Shown in pieces: positions 9,910-19,554 of a DNA stretch of 64,000 bases. The notes beneath the pieces are model-generated. The model was not told the DNA's origin and ran no database searches. It saw only the letters and a list, made by a program, of their open reading frames with translations. A program made the translations under genes and the position numbers. Numbering within the stretch: the first letter of the stretch is position 1; every line of letters begins with the position of its first letter. The stretch covers positions 1 through 64,000 of the forward strand of contig BGKB01000014.1 of assembly GCA_003116975.1 (NCBI GenBank), given 5' to 3'. The DNA is from Aurantiochytrium sp. KH105. Taxonomy: Eukaryota > Sar > Bigyra > Thraustochytrida > Thraustochytriidae.

Positions 9910-10905
9910 ATGGACCGCGGGCGGAGCACTTTGGGCCTCGTGGCGCTCGTGGGCGTCTTCATCATTGGCTTGGTGACGCTAGCGTATGCAGAGCACGATA
10001 ATGGCCCGGGCAAATCAAAGAATGGCTTTTGGCGAGCTCTCTCATGGGTGATTGGCTGGCTTTACTTTGTGGCATGGTCCGTCTCGTTTTATCCGCAGCT
10101 TGTGCTCAACTATCAACGCAAGAGCACCGAAGGACTCTCGTATGATTTCATCTGGCTCAATCTGCTTGGCTTCGTGGCCTACAGTATCTTCAATGTAGCG
10201 TTTTTTTCTTCTTCTACCGTGCGGGAAAGCTATCGTCGGGCTCACGATGGCGAGGAAAACCTGGTGCGCGCCAACGACGTCTTCTTCGCCCTGCACGCCA
10301 CCGTTGTCACGGGCGCGACCTTGTGGCAAATGTACTACTGCGGATACCGTCGCCCGAAAGGTCGGCTGGTGCGGCCCGTGGTCTTTGCTTTCATCGGACT
10401 CACCTCTGCGCTCACGGTTGTGTACCTGCTGGCTGTCCTCGGCCACGGAAACCCGATGTGGGAGCAAGGCTCAAATTCTAATTTCTGGACCATGCTTTCG
10501 TGGCTTTACTTTGTATCTTACATCAAGCTGGTCGTTTCCTTTGTAAAGTACTGCCCGCAAGTGTATCTCAACTACCAGCGCAAGTCAACGCAGGGATGGT
10601 CCATTGTCAACGTTTCGCTTGATTTCACGGGTGGATTTTTGTCGTTCCTGCAGCTCTTCATCGACGCATCATTAGAAAACGACTGGTCTGGAATCTACGG
10701 GGATCCCGTCAAACTTGGGCTCTCGTTGTTGTCGCTTGGATTTGATATTATCTTCATGATCCAGCACTTTGTCCTCTATGGCGACCGCGATCGGGACGAG
10801 TACTTTGCTTCCGCGGCACGACACGACTCTGACGCACATCTGCAGCTTGACACGGGCGACCAGGACGACATCTTGGACGAGCGACAGCCGCTCACAACTG
10901 CATAA
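9910..10905 (+). CDS. CTNS: cystinosin-like lysosomal cystine/H+ symporter
   Basis: The 331-residue protein has seven hydrophobic segments and two PQ-loop repeats: FYPQLVLNYQRKSTEGLSYD at residues 60-79 and CPQVYLNYQRKSTQG at 215-229. The second repeat is followed by NVSLDFTGGFLSFLQLF, the most diagnostic cystinosin segment. Both conserved aspartates implicated in proton coupling are present (SYDF, SLDF). Cystinosin exports cystine from lysosomes or vacuoles together with protons. The luminal N-terminal extension of the animal protein is much shortened here. The cytosolic tail ends ILDERQPLTTA, an acidic-dileucine-like sorting signal in place of the animal GYDQL. ATG 9910 is the first in frame after an A-rich leader. 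Other PQ-loop transporters are less likely. Confidence 0.87.
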   Translation: MDRGRSTLGLVALVGVFIIGLVTLAYAEHDNGPGKSKNGFWRALSWVIGWLYFVAWSVSFYPQLVLNYQRKSTEGLSYDFIWLNLLGFVAYSIFNVAFFSSSTVRESYRRAHDGEENLVRANDVFFALHATVVTGATLWQMYYCGYRRPKGRLVRPVVFAFIGLTSALTVVYLLAVLGHGNPMWEQGSNSNFWTMLSWLYFVSYIKLVVSFVKYCPQVYLNYQRKSTQGWSIVNVSLDFTGGFLSFLQLFIDASLENDWSGIYGDPVKLGLSLLSLGFDIIFMIQHFVLYGDRDRDEYFASAARHDSDAHLQLDTGDQDDILDERQPLTTA

Positions 10906-11279
10906 TGTCAAGTCTCGGCGTTCACTCCGCCTCTCGCCTCCCCCCACCCTTTTCGGCCCTGACAGTATAAACGAACTTTTTGCGAAATACTACTCGTGAG
11001 AGTAAATTGACTGCTCTTGTATTGTTATCAGGTATACTATCAGAAAGTAGCAGAGAGGTAGGTTTGATTTGCCTTGGGTTTGCTTCTTGAAACAGTCACG
11101 CAAACACTGCGTCCCATCGCAGTGAGATTGCTTCCATACGATCAGAGCTTTGCTTTGCGAGTTATGTTCAACATGTAAAGAAAGGAAAGTTGCGCAGGTA
11201 GGCAACGACGATTGCCACAGAAGAGAAAGAATGAAAAGACAAAACGTGGAAACCTTTCGCAGAGAAGAGGACCACCTAT
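10906..11279. other. convergent 3' spacer
   Basis: The 374-bp stretch lies between the cystinosin and Frizzled-like stop codons. I see no coding potential or repeat. Confidence 0.5.
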
Positions 11280-13733
11280 TTAGAGGGGTGGGGGTGTCGG
11301 GGGCGCCGAGTCTGTCGGCGGAGCCGGCGTGAGTTTTTCCCGTTGCTGCGGCCTCGACTGGCCTTGAGGCTTCATCGTGGTCACCGAATAAAAGCCGGTC
11401 TCCATGTCATCGCCACTGCCGTCGAAGACACCAAGCGCCTTGTCCCGCCGGGAATCGGCTCTACGAAAAGGACTCACGTAACCCTTGGACCCAGAGCTTA
11501 CGCGGGTCGTTCGGGGAGTGCTCTGTGATGATCGGCTTGAGAAATCATTGGAAGCACGCATCGCCAAAATATGTTTGAGATGAGAGAGGCAAAACGAAAG
11601 CCCAAACACGAGCGGGATCATAGACCATGAAAAGTAAAAGAGCATGAGCTGGCCTGGCGGTGGGACGTCGTCCGCGTTGCTGCTGCTGCTGCTGCTGCTG
11701 GATGATGCGAGCCCTGGGATGAGAAAAAGGTCCTCATTCGAGGGCGCATCCTCACACGCGCCGCACACCTCCGGATACGCTGCATCAAAGCCCTCGAGAC
11801 CACACTTTCCGCAGCAGATCTCGGGATCATAGATGCTCTCAGAATCCGTGAGTGTGTCCATACAAGTATAAAAGCCCGACGCGTCGGCACAATCCCACCA
11901 CTGGTACATTGAGGTACTAAAGGACTGAAGTGAGGGCGCAACAAGAATGACGCCGACAAATCCCAAGACGATGAAAATGAAAAAGAGAGACCCAAGACGA
12001 ATCGTTTGCGCGGTAATTCGCAACGAAATTCCCTCGTCCGTGGTGCGATTCACCGTCCGATACTTGCGAGATGTATTGATTGTGGGCTTGCGCAGACTGC
12101 GGCCAATGCCAGAAATTCCCAGGCCTCCAGAATCGGAGCCGCCACTGCTCGAGCGCGATGAGGCGGACGACGGCATCGAGTACATGACAGAGGTGTTGGC
12201 AAAACTTAAATTACCACAGAGGATGCCCATGCACGAGTTGCGCTCGGAGCGCAAGAGCATCGCTACAGAGACGGCCGTGATAATGCCAGCGACACCGGAG
12301 AGCATCAAGGGAATGTGAATGAGAAGAAGCTCGTGCGAGGCGTGTGCGAGGCGCGGAAAGCACATAAACGTGTTGCGAACAAAGTACATGTTCTGGAACG
12401 CAACAAGACGTCCGTCTTCTTCTTCGTAGAGTCGCGAGTCGTCGAGTACAAGAGCGATCGCGCATAGCACTGCAGGGAGGAGAAAGGAAAAGGCCCATAC
12501 GCAGAATCGCTCGCGACGAGACCCGCGGTATGATCGCATCCGCTTCGCAGCGTGCACGCGCAGCCAGATGATAATGAGCGTGGTCGTGATCATATTGACA
12601 AGGGACATGAGGAAGAAGGGCGCTGTTTTGGAGATCCAGCACGCGGCAGACTCTTGCACAAAAGTCTGCGTCTGCGAGACGAGGCCGACCTGGAATCCAA
12701 GAATGGCAGCCGGGACGGCACTTACGAGGGCAAAAATAATGCCAAAGGAGGCAGCCAGACGGAAGAGCTGGAGCACGATTCGCCGTCTATCCTTGTCGCC
12801 ACGTCGACGACGGACGCTGTAGACATGCGGGCGCTTGCGCAGCTCTTGCGTAGTTTTAAAGACTGCAAACACGTTGAAGGGAATGCTCAAGAGACCAGGA
12901 ACGACGAGCGCGAGACGAATCGACTCCCAGGCCTCGTCCGAGTACACGGGGAACTTGGACTGGTACTCACAAGTCTTACTCCCAGGACTCACACGGTTCA
13001 TCGTGGGCACCAACGGGTACTCGCAATTGAGTTCGCTTTCAGCAGCAGCGACAAGAGCAGCGAGATCCTCAAGGTCTTGGGCATCAAAGCCTTGCGAAGA
13101 TGATGTTGCTGAGACTTGCCAAACTTCCGTGTCGAGCCAGTAGTCTGGCCTGAAAAAGTACTGCGCTTCAGCGTCTGTGACGACGGCGTCGCAAGGTGTG
13201 ATGAGATTCTCATACTTTTCAAACAGCGGGGCGCAGGCTTCATGAATTTCTTCGCATGCATCGAAAGTCATTTTCGTTGGTTCTTCATCATCGCACATTG
13301 GGTATCGCGAGACACAAGCGTATACCTGAAAAATGTACCTGCATTCCTCTCCTGCGCTTGCGAGGTCCCCCTCTAGTTCTTGCAGAATGCTTGCGACCCG
13401 TGCCTCAACTGCGAAAATGTCTGCAAGGTCAGCATCGGTGCCAAGGTATGCATCGGGCATGTAGACGGATGAGCCAGAGAGCACGGAAGAACAAGTAAGG
13501 TCATCATCCGGAAATGTGTGGCAGCCCGTGGTATTCCTCCCTCCGTCGCCGAGGATAAAGGTTTCCGTGTCCACAATGACTGTTTGAGCATTCAGCAGGG
13601 TCGCACTGGCACTATCACTGGCCGCGCTTGCATTGAATGAGCACGTATCTGTCCCGTGCGCACTCACCGTCGCGGCTGTAAACCAGAGCGTTGCGAGGCC
13701 TGCGAGCCCAATTGCGCCGCGCCCGCGCAGCAT
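11280..13733 (-). CDS. Frizzled/Smoothened-like seven-helix receptor
   Basis: The 817-residue protein begins with a cleavable signal peptide (residues 1-25). A Cys-rich domain follows at about 71-182; its Frizzled-type signature is CRYIFQVYACVSRYPMC (131-147) with ACEEIHEACAPLF. Seven hydrophobic helices lie at about 271-293, 321-348, 365-393, 410-432, 469-494, 578-601 and 696-718. Thus it fits the Frizzled-like receptors known from amoebozoans and other protists. There is no Wnt/Dishevelled KTxxxW motif after the last helix. Unusually, the loop between helices 6 and 7 carries ten or so extra cysteines (CCGKCGLEGF) and a Ser run of nine encoded by GCT repeats. The ligand is unknown. G-protein coupling is plausible given an RGS gene and a PKA subunit in the same window. 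Confidence 0.8.
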   Translation of the reverse strand: MLRGRGAIGLAGLATLWFTAATVSAHGTDTCSFNASAASDSASATLLNAQTVIVDTETFILGDGGRNTTGCHTFPDDDLTCSSVLSGSSVYMPDAYLGTDADLADIFAVEARVASILQELEGDLASAGEECRYIFQVYACVSRYPMCDDEEPTKMTFDACEEIHEACAPLFEKYENLITPCDAVVTDAEAQYFFRPDYWLDTEVWQVSATSSSQGFDAQDLEDLAALVAAAESELNCEYPLVPTMNRVSPGSKTCEYQSKFPVYSDEAWESIRLALVVPGLLSIPFNVFAVFKTTQELRKRPHVYSVRRRRGDKDRRRIVLQLFRLAASFGIIFALVSAVPAAILGFQVGLVSQTQTFVQESAACWISKTAPFFLMSLVNMITTTLIIIWLRVHAAKRMRSYRGSRRERFCVWAFSFLLPAVLCAIALVLDDSRLYEEEDGRLVAFQNMYFVRNTFMCFPRLAHASHELLLIHIPLMLSGVAGIITAVSVAMLLRSERNSCMGILCGNLSFANTSVMYSMPSSASSRSSSGGSDSGGLGISGIGRSLRKPTINTSRKYRTVNRTTDEGISLRITAQTIRLGSLFFIFIVLGFVGVILVAPSLQSFSTSMYQWWDCADASGFYTCMDTLTDSESIYDPEICCGKCGLEGFDAAYPEVCGACEDAPSNEDLFLIPGLASSSSSSSSSNADDVPPPGQLMLFYFSWSMIPLVFGLSFCLSHLKHILAMRASNDFSSRSSQSTPRTTRVSSGSKGYVSPFRRADSRRDKALGVFDGSGDDMETGFYSVTTMKPQGQSRPQQREKLTPAPPTDSAPPTPPPL

Positions 13734-14468
13734 CTTCGGTCAAGATGCAGCTTGCCGGCTATGAGCGTTTGCTTGCTTGCTCGCTCGCTCGCTCTGGCCG
13801 GCCAACTGAATGGTCGGCTTGCTGACTGGCAGCCCGGCTAGCTGGCCGCCTTCTTTGCTGCCCACCCTGCTTGGCTGGCAGGCTGGCTTGGCTGGCTGGC
13901 CTTTTTACCTTTCCACCAAAAGAAGCACGCGCACGTTGCTTGGCGCACGCTCAAGAAGCAGCGAGGTAGCTTAGCTAGCTAGCTAGCTCGCCCTCGTCAC
14001 GCTCGCTACGCCGCGCTGTGCCACGCCGCCCGGGCTGTGTCGGCCCGGGCTGCCTTGCCCCGCCCTGCCTCGGCCCGACCTAGGACGCAACCGAGGACGC
14101 AGCCGAGGACGTGAGCAGCGAGTGAGCGTTCGAGCGCAGACGGCCTTTGCAGGATTGCCGAGGACTCGGAGAGGGAGCAGCCTTGCTTTGCTTTGCTTTG
14201 CTTTGCGTTGCGTTGCTTTGCTCGCGGTGCGGTGCGGTGCGGTGCGTCTCCAAGTTGTTAGTTCGTACGTTTGCATGGCGCACACCTCTTGCTCGCTCCG
14301 AGCCTCTCTCTCTCTCCGTGCCGCCGCGCGGCGCAGGCGGCAAGGAGGCGAGAAGACTGGGCGGTCGCGCGGCGCGCCCCGCCAGCGCACGCACGTCATG
14401 CCATGGCGCCTCGCATCGCTTCGCTTCGCTTCGCTTCGCTTCGCAGGAGCTGTATTGGTGGGCTGGCG

Positions 14469-14523
14469 GCACGTGCGGCACGTGCAGGACGTGCAGCACG
14501 TGCAGCACGTGCAGCACGTGCAG
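14469..14523. repeat. CACGTGCAG array with repeated E/G-box cores
   Basis: Five to six tandem 9-mers each contain the palindrome CACGTG, a known bHLH/bZIP binding core. The array lies in the spacer upstream of the Frizzled-like gene. Confidence 0.85.
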
Positions 14524-14547
14524 GATTTTTCACGGCCTCGCTGCGCT

Positions 14548-14550
<3 letters not shown>

Positions 14551-14610
<60 letters not shown>
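14551..14610. repeat. (TGC)20 trinucleotide repeat
   Basis: There are twenty uninterrupted TGC units (CAG on the other strand). The array seems to be non-coding. Confidence 0.95.
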
Positions 14611-14612
<2 letters not shown>

Positions 14613-15588
14613 GCTGCCTGCCTCGCTGCGCTTCCCGCGGGTGGACACGGGGCGCGCGGGCGCCGCTGCGACGCTGCGCTTTGGCGAGCAGGCAGGGAAA
14701 GAGGGAGCGAGCGAGCGAGCGAGCGAGCGCGGGTTGGCCTGCCGGGCCGGGCCGCGCGCGAGCCAGTCTGCGACACCAACCAACAATCACATCGTCCGTG
14801 CCAGGGCCTGCGTGCAAGCAAGCCCGCAGGCCGCCTTCGGCCCCGCGCGACGGCTGCCATGCCTTACCTTACCCGTCAGCTAGTGCGCGCGCGCGAGCGA
14901 AGCGTCGCGGCGAGCTTTGCCGAGCCTTGGATCCTAGCAGCAGCCAGCTGCAGCTGCAGCTGGCAGTGGATACATACATCCCGCCATCTCTGGCTCGTCT
15001 TATCCCATCCGACCTATCCTGGCCCGTCCCATCCCCATGGGTTCATTCATTCATACCTTCTCGCGGCGCGAGACGCACGCACTGCAGAAGATGCACGCGG
15101 GTGGGCAGGATCTGCAGCGCCCTGAACGTGGAGCGGAGCAGCGAAGGACCCTAAAGCGAGCCACGTGCAGGCGGCCTCCAGGGAGGCAGTATGTAGGCAG
15201 TGTAGGGAGGGAAGGAGGGAAGGAAGGAGGGAGGGAGGTCACTGGCGCGGCTGCGCACCGACAGCACCCGGACCCAGACCCCTAACAGTATGTAAAGCGG
15301 CATGGTTTGCATCGCATCACGATAATGGCAAACAAAATACAGAAGCGGCGGACTGCCGACGGTAAAATGAGTAAAGTGCATGCTTCTCGACCACGAGACC
15401 GGTCAGGAAGAAAACACAAGTGCTGTTGGGGGCTCCAAATCAAGACAGGCGAGAGCCACGCTTTTGACGACGACGACGAAAACTAAGTATATATCTCTTG
15501 GGACTAGCTGAGTACCTCTTCTACCTACACCGGTCGTGCCGCGACTTCGAGCGCCAACCATTGCGAGCGCCAACCATCACGAGCGAGG

Positions 15589-16948
15589 TCAGGACGGCTT
15601 CCGCGCATCCACCGCGCCGAGCCCATGACGAGTGGACGCTGTACGCCCCCCCATGCCGGACGCAGAGAGCGGTGCTGTGATGCCTTGAGCGCGAACACCG
15701 GCCCCGGAGCCCGCGACCCAACCCAGCTTGGATAAAAGCTGTGACCCTTTACTTGAGGCAGGAAGAGGCGCCAGTTCCGGGGGCGAGGGATCTGCAAGTT
15801 TGGAGGGAACGATGGCTTCCGTGACGGGCCGCCGTCGGCGACCAGAACGCTTGGCAAGAGCTTGCTTGTGCATGAGCGAGCGTTGCTCGTGCCGCTCAAG
15901 GTTCTCACGTGAAGGAAACTTGCGGAGGCAAAGCATGCAGACGTGCTGAGGTCTTCTTGACGGCACGACATCTCGCGACTCGCTCTTGTCTATATGTTCT
16001 GCATTCTCTCGAGCTTTTCGTCGAGACTTACTCATCCTTGTCATATCGATCCGCACCGACGCGCTTGCTTGGCTTGAAGACGAAGCTGGATCACTTACTT
16101 CTTTGCTGCGTCGAGTCGGTGGAACACAGATTGTAGCTGTCGACATCTTCTTCGACACCTCCGTCGTCGTATCCACTCGATCATTGCTGTTGTCCGAAAT
16201 GGGGGCCACGGGAGCACTGAGAACAGAGGCAAACCATTCTTGATGCGAGACACTAGGCTGCGTGGGAATGCTTCCAGCGCCAAGATGTTTCGTGGTCGGC
16301 TGCGTGAGAATGACTCGCACGGATGAGGAAATCTCGATGGTGCCTCCATGTGCTGCAGCCATCTCCAAGGCGGCCTGCGCGCCCTTGACACTGAGAAACT
16401 CGACATAGGCTGTCGACTCTGCGGCATGAAAGCTCTTGAGAGGGGCAATGCGTTCCATGGCATTGCGCACATCTCTTTTTGAAGTAAAAGAAGGAATCTC
16501 TGCAAGCCGAATCATTCTTGCTTCGGCAGGCTCGGGTTGTCTTTGTGAATAAATACCATCATCATCCTGTGAGACACGTCGTTGGGCGCAAAAAAAAAAG
16601 GCATCAACAAAAGCGAAGACCAAGAAAAGACGGAGAAGAAAGACAAGTGTAAGAGAATGAAACAAAAAAATGGCCCACTCGGCGAGGGCGTCGTCGTTGT
16701 CGTCTCCAGCAATGTTAGTCTTATGATGCCTGACTGTGAGTCTTTATCTTGCGCGTGGCAAGGCAATGCACAAGTACCTCCGTGCGCAGCTGCCCCTGCT
16801 GCTGGCAAGCTCGTTCCCGCGAGTCTCTTCGCTGTAGGCCTAGTGGTTGTTGCGTCGTGGTAAGGGCCGGGGGTCTCCACATGGCCTCATCGAGTTGTGC
16901 TTGCCGGTGCCGCTTCCGCGCGGCACGACTGCGTTTGGCGCCCGCCTG

Positions 16949-16981
<33 letters not shown>

Positions 16982-17047
16982 AGGCTGTTGCGCTCTGGGC
17001 TGCAGTCGCGCCTGCTCTTGCGTGCTGTCATGCGCTTGCTGCCACAT
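15589..17047 (-). CDS. RBM5/RBM10-like RNA-binding protein (RRM, C2H2, G-patch), two exons
   Basis: Two exons are needed. Exon 1 runs 17047-16778 and exon 2 runs 16566-15589, with a 211-bp intron (donor GAG|GTACTTG, acceptor CTCACAG|GATGATG, phase 0). ATG 17045-17047 is used because the frame upstream lacks another ATG; a further 5' exon cannot be excluded. The product is ~415 residues: a Gln-rich basic N-terminus, an RRM-like fold beginning MIRLAEIPSFTSKRDVRNAM and ending SSSVRVILTQP, a Ser-rich linker, a C2H2-like finger (HVCMLCLRKFPSRENLERHE) and a C-terminal G-patch (LLSKLGWVAGSG, then GITAPL). The finger and G-patch match RBM5/RBM10 spliceosomal regulators closely. The OCRE and RanBP2-finger domains of those proteins are not seen. 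A nuclear splicing role is inferred. Confidence 0.78.
16949..16981 (-). repeat. coding CAG repeat (poly-Gln)
   Basis: The CTG run on the plus strand encodes about ten consecutive Gln residues in exon 1 of the RNA-binding protein. Confidence 0.85.
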
Positions 17048-17271
17048 GTTTCGATAGCTTGGGTGATTGCCGTGCACCAGCCCAAAAAAAAGAATTCCCC
17101 AACTTTTCTAAACGTCATTGCGACATCTCGATCGTTGTCAACGCAGACTATCATCATCATCTTCATGGCGGCCAGCACAAAGCGCTGCATGGGGCATACT
17201 GTCAAATTTGGCAAAACAGATTATTACTACGATGTCCAAAAATAATAAAAAGAAATAGATGGTAAACAAGC

Positions 17272-19554
17272 TCATCCGAACATGACGCCCGAAGAGGAAG
17301 AAGACTCGCCCTGCTCATTGAGCTTGCTGAGAGAAAGCTTGAGCTCCTTGTCAAGAGCTTGCAAAATCTGCTCCTTTTCAAGGTTCGCGTTCCAGAACTC
17401 GACAAAGTCCTTCTCGTAGATGCGGCCAGTCTCGGCGCCAGGAATCTTGCGAAAGAGCTCAAGCAATTCTTCCGGAGTGGCCGGCGAAAAGCCAAGCACC
17501 TTGGCAGCATTTTGCATCTCAATCTGGTCCACAAAGCCACTGCCATCATGATCGAGCGACTTGAAGAGCGCGGGGAGATCCTGAAGCGGGCGACGCGGCT
17601 CCGTCTGGGCAGGATGCGACCCACCAAACTCGCTGAGGAAGCTCCTGGCATCGTCGAGCTGCTCTTGCTTCTCCTCCGAGGTCCAGTCAAGTAAGTCCGC
17701 CATAATGTCGGCCACCTTGGGTGCTGCAAACTTGGCGGCGTCAGAGTTCAAGTACGCAAGCCGGGTCCGGATGCTCAGCATGTCGCGCACAGTGCGCGCG
17801 TACTCGTTGCGCACAGCATACTCGATTTCAGCTTCCAGGTACGGATAGTTCTCGACAATAGGGACACCAAAGCGAGGCCACCCCTTGGATGTCGGACGAA
17901 CGAGCTTGCACACGTCCCATGCTCGCACGCCATACGTGCGTGCCAGGTGACGTGCCACGTCCTCGGAAATGCTATATGTCTGAATCAGCTGGACAAAGAG
18001 GTTCTCCTCGTAGCCTTCCCCACCAATAAAGGGGATCTTGGTCGTCTTGCATGGGCCCGCGCGCTTGGCAAGCTCGGGAGCCTCCTTGAGCACGCGGTCG
18101 ACAACGTCCTCGGCCATCTCGCGGGACGTCGTCCACTTGCCGCCCACGAGGAAGATGACCTTGGACTCTGGGTTCACCGAAATGGTGTGATCCCGACTGG
18201 CTGGAGCTCCAGGCGGCGCGTGCGGGTCGACAGCCAGCGGACGCCAGCCGCGCCAGGCCGACAGCACATCGGAGCGCCGCACACGCAAATGCGGGCTCAG
18301 GTACTTCTTCACCTCGTTAAGAATCCATTCAATTTCCTCTTCAGGGGGCGCCGGCGTGCTCGAAGGCGTCCCCTTGCGGTCCGTCGTACCAACCACCGTG
18401 CTGCCCTGCCAGGGCAAGAAGAAGAGGAAGCGGCCGTCGCTGGTGTTGATATCGAGCAGACCCATTTCCGGCGACGAAAGGTAGCCTGGGAGGACCAAAT
18501 GCGTACCAGCAGCGCCGCGCACCGCGGGCGCGCCGTCTGGGTCCTCAAGTTTGCGCAGCTCGTCGGTAAAGGGTCCGCCCGCAAGGACGACCTTTTTGGC
18601 GCGAATCTCAAAGGTCTCGCCCGTGATGTTATCCATTGCGCGCACGCCAGAAACCCGTTGGGCGTCCTGAGGATCTTCCTTGAGCATCTCCACGACGTTG
18701 ACGTGATTGGCCACGGTCGCTCCTTGTTCCGCGGCAGTCATGGCCATAGCGACACAGGTGCGCGCGTCGTTGTGCTGGCCCTCGTAAAAGACCTGAGTGT
18801 ACTTCATGCGGGCACTATCGAGCTGCGGAAAGCGTTCGCGTGCGCGGCGCGTCGACATGATGTAGCTTGGCGGGCACGTAAAGCCACAGAGAGAGTCGTA
18901 GAACTTGAAGACAGCAGGCAAGAGCATGCCCGCAGCGGCAAAGAGCGGATGGCCCATCGGGGGCGGCCACGAGATCCAGCGATCAATGGGTACTGCGATG
19001 GCGATCCAGTTCGTGAGATGCGGCTGCGTCTCGAGAAAGTATCTCCGCTCGCGCTGCGCGCCCATGACCATCTTGATCTCTCCGACAAAGTTCTTGACCG
19101 ACTGCACCGGGTTCTGCAGCGTCTCGCGCGAGAGCAGCGAGGCCACGGCTGTGCCCAGGTACCGCACGCCGGCCCAGATCAATTTGGTGCTGCGCGAGCT
19201 GGTTTCTCCGGAGAAGTCGTTGCGCTCCACGAGTGCCACGGACAGTCCTCTTGACGCCGCATCGAGCGCCGTGGCGCAGCCCGTGGCGCCTCCGCCCACG
19301 ACCAGCACATCGAAGGCCTCGTTCTTGCGCAGCGCCGCGACCTGGTCCTCGCGGGTCAGCACGGCCTTGTTCTTCTCGCCGGCGTCTGCGCCCGCGTGCG
19401 TGGCCATCGAGGCGCGCATTCCCGCGCGCCTGGCCTGCGTCCTCCATCCCTGCTGCGTCGACCCCGGATTCCTCGCCAGCGTCAGCGTCAGCGTCAACCT
19501 CGAGCCCGCGCTCCTCGTCCTGCTCACGGCCGCCATGCCCAGAAGCGCCGCCAT
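17272..19554 (-). CDS. GPD2: mitochondrial FAD glycerol-3-phosphate dehydrogenase, EF-hand
   Basis: The 760-residue enzyme oxidises glycerol-3-phosphate to dihydroxyacetone phosphate and passes electrons to ubiquinone at the outer face of the inner mitochondrial membrane. ATG 19552-19554 gives an Arg/Ser/Leu-rich targeting peptide. The FAD-binding fingerprint VLVVGGGATGCATALDAA lies at residues 83-100, followed by the family motif SGETSSRSTKLIWAGVRYLG. Later comes the GTTDRKG segment of the DAO fold, and then the C-terminal GlpO domain. Residues 668-679 (DHDGSGFVDQIE) form one canonical EF-hand loop; a second, degenerate loop follows (GAETGRIYEKDF). Human GPD2 (727 residues) has the same arrangement, and there calcium lowers the Km for substrate. 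The long open frame continuing to 20343 is GC-rich noise. Confidence 0.93.
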   Translation of the reverse strand: MAALLGMAAVSRTRSAGSRLTLTLTLARNPGSTQQGWRTQARRAGMRASMATHAGADAGEKNKAVLTREDQVAALRKNEAFDVLVVGGGATGCATALDAASRGLSVALVERNDFSGETSSRSTKLIWAGVRYLGTAVASLLSRETLQNPVQSVKNFVGEIKMVMGAQRERRYFLETQPHLTNWIAIAVPIDRWISWPPPMGHPLFAAAGMLLPAVFKFYDSLCGFTCPPSYIMSTRRARERFPQLDSARMKYTQVFYEGQHNDARTCVAMAMTAAEQGATVANHVNVVEMLKEDPQDAQRVSGVRAMDNITGETFEIRAKKVVLAGGPFTDELRKLEDPDGAPAVRGAAGTHLVLPGYLSSPEMGLLDINTSDGRFLFFLPWQGSTVVGTTDRKGTPSSTPAPPEEEIEWILNEVKKYLSPHLRVRRSDVLSAWRGWRPLAVDPHAPPGAPASRDHTISVNPESKVIFLVGGKWTTSREMAEDVVDRVLKEAPELAKRAGPCKTTKIPFIGGEGYEENLFVQLIQTYSISEDVARHLARTYGVRAWDVCKLVRPTSKGWPRFGVPIVENYPYLEAEIEYAVRNEYARTVRDMLSIRTRLAYLNSDAAKFAAPKVADIMADLLDWTSEEKQEQLDDARSFLSEFGGSHPAQTEPRRPLQDLPALFKSLDHDGSGFVDQIEMQNAAKVLGFSPATPEELLELFRKIPGAETGRIYEKDFVEFWNANLEKEQILQALDKELKLSLSKLNEQGESSSSSGVMFG

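Larger units (their letters stand above)
13734..15588. other. repeat-rich, GC-rich intergenic region
   Basis: This 1.85-kb stretch contains many simple repeats: CTTTG (14182-14220), GGTGC (14226-14245), CGCTT (14416-14443), CACGTGCAG (14469-14523), CTG (14551-14610), GAGC (14705-14731) and a GGGA/GGAA purine tract (15203-15239) with G-quadruplex potential. Overlapping frames up to 335 codons exist, but all are low-complexity and Ala/Ser/Arg/Cys-rich, so I treat them as by-products of the repeats. Confidence 0.6.

Noticed and set aside
14469-14523. CRISPR-like tandem repeat
   Set aside because: Units are contiguous 9-mers without unique spacers, and the sequence is eukaryotic.
13983-15154. 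Overlapping frames encoding poly-Gln, poly-Ala or poly-Cys
   Set aside because: They translate the (TGC)20 repeat and adjacent simple repeats in different frames with no non-repetitive domain.
17947-19254. 435-codon plus-strand frame antisense to GPD2
   Set aside because: The sense strand is a clear enzyme, and the antisense product has no family resemblance.
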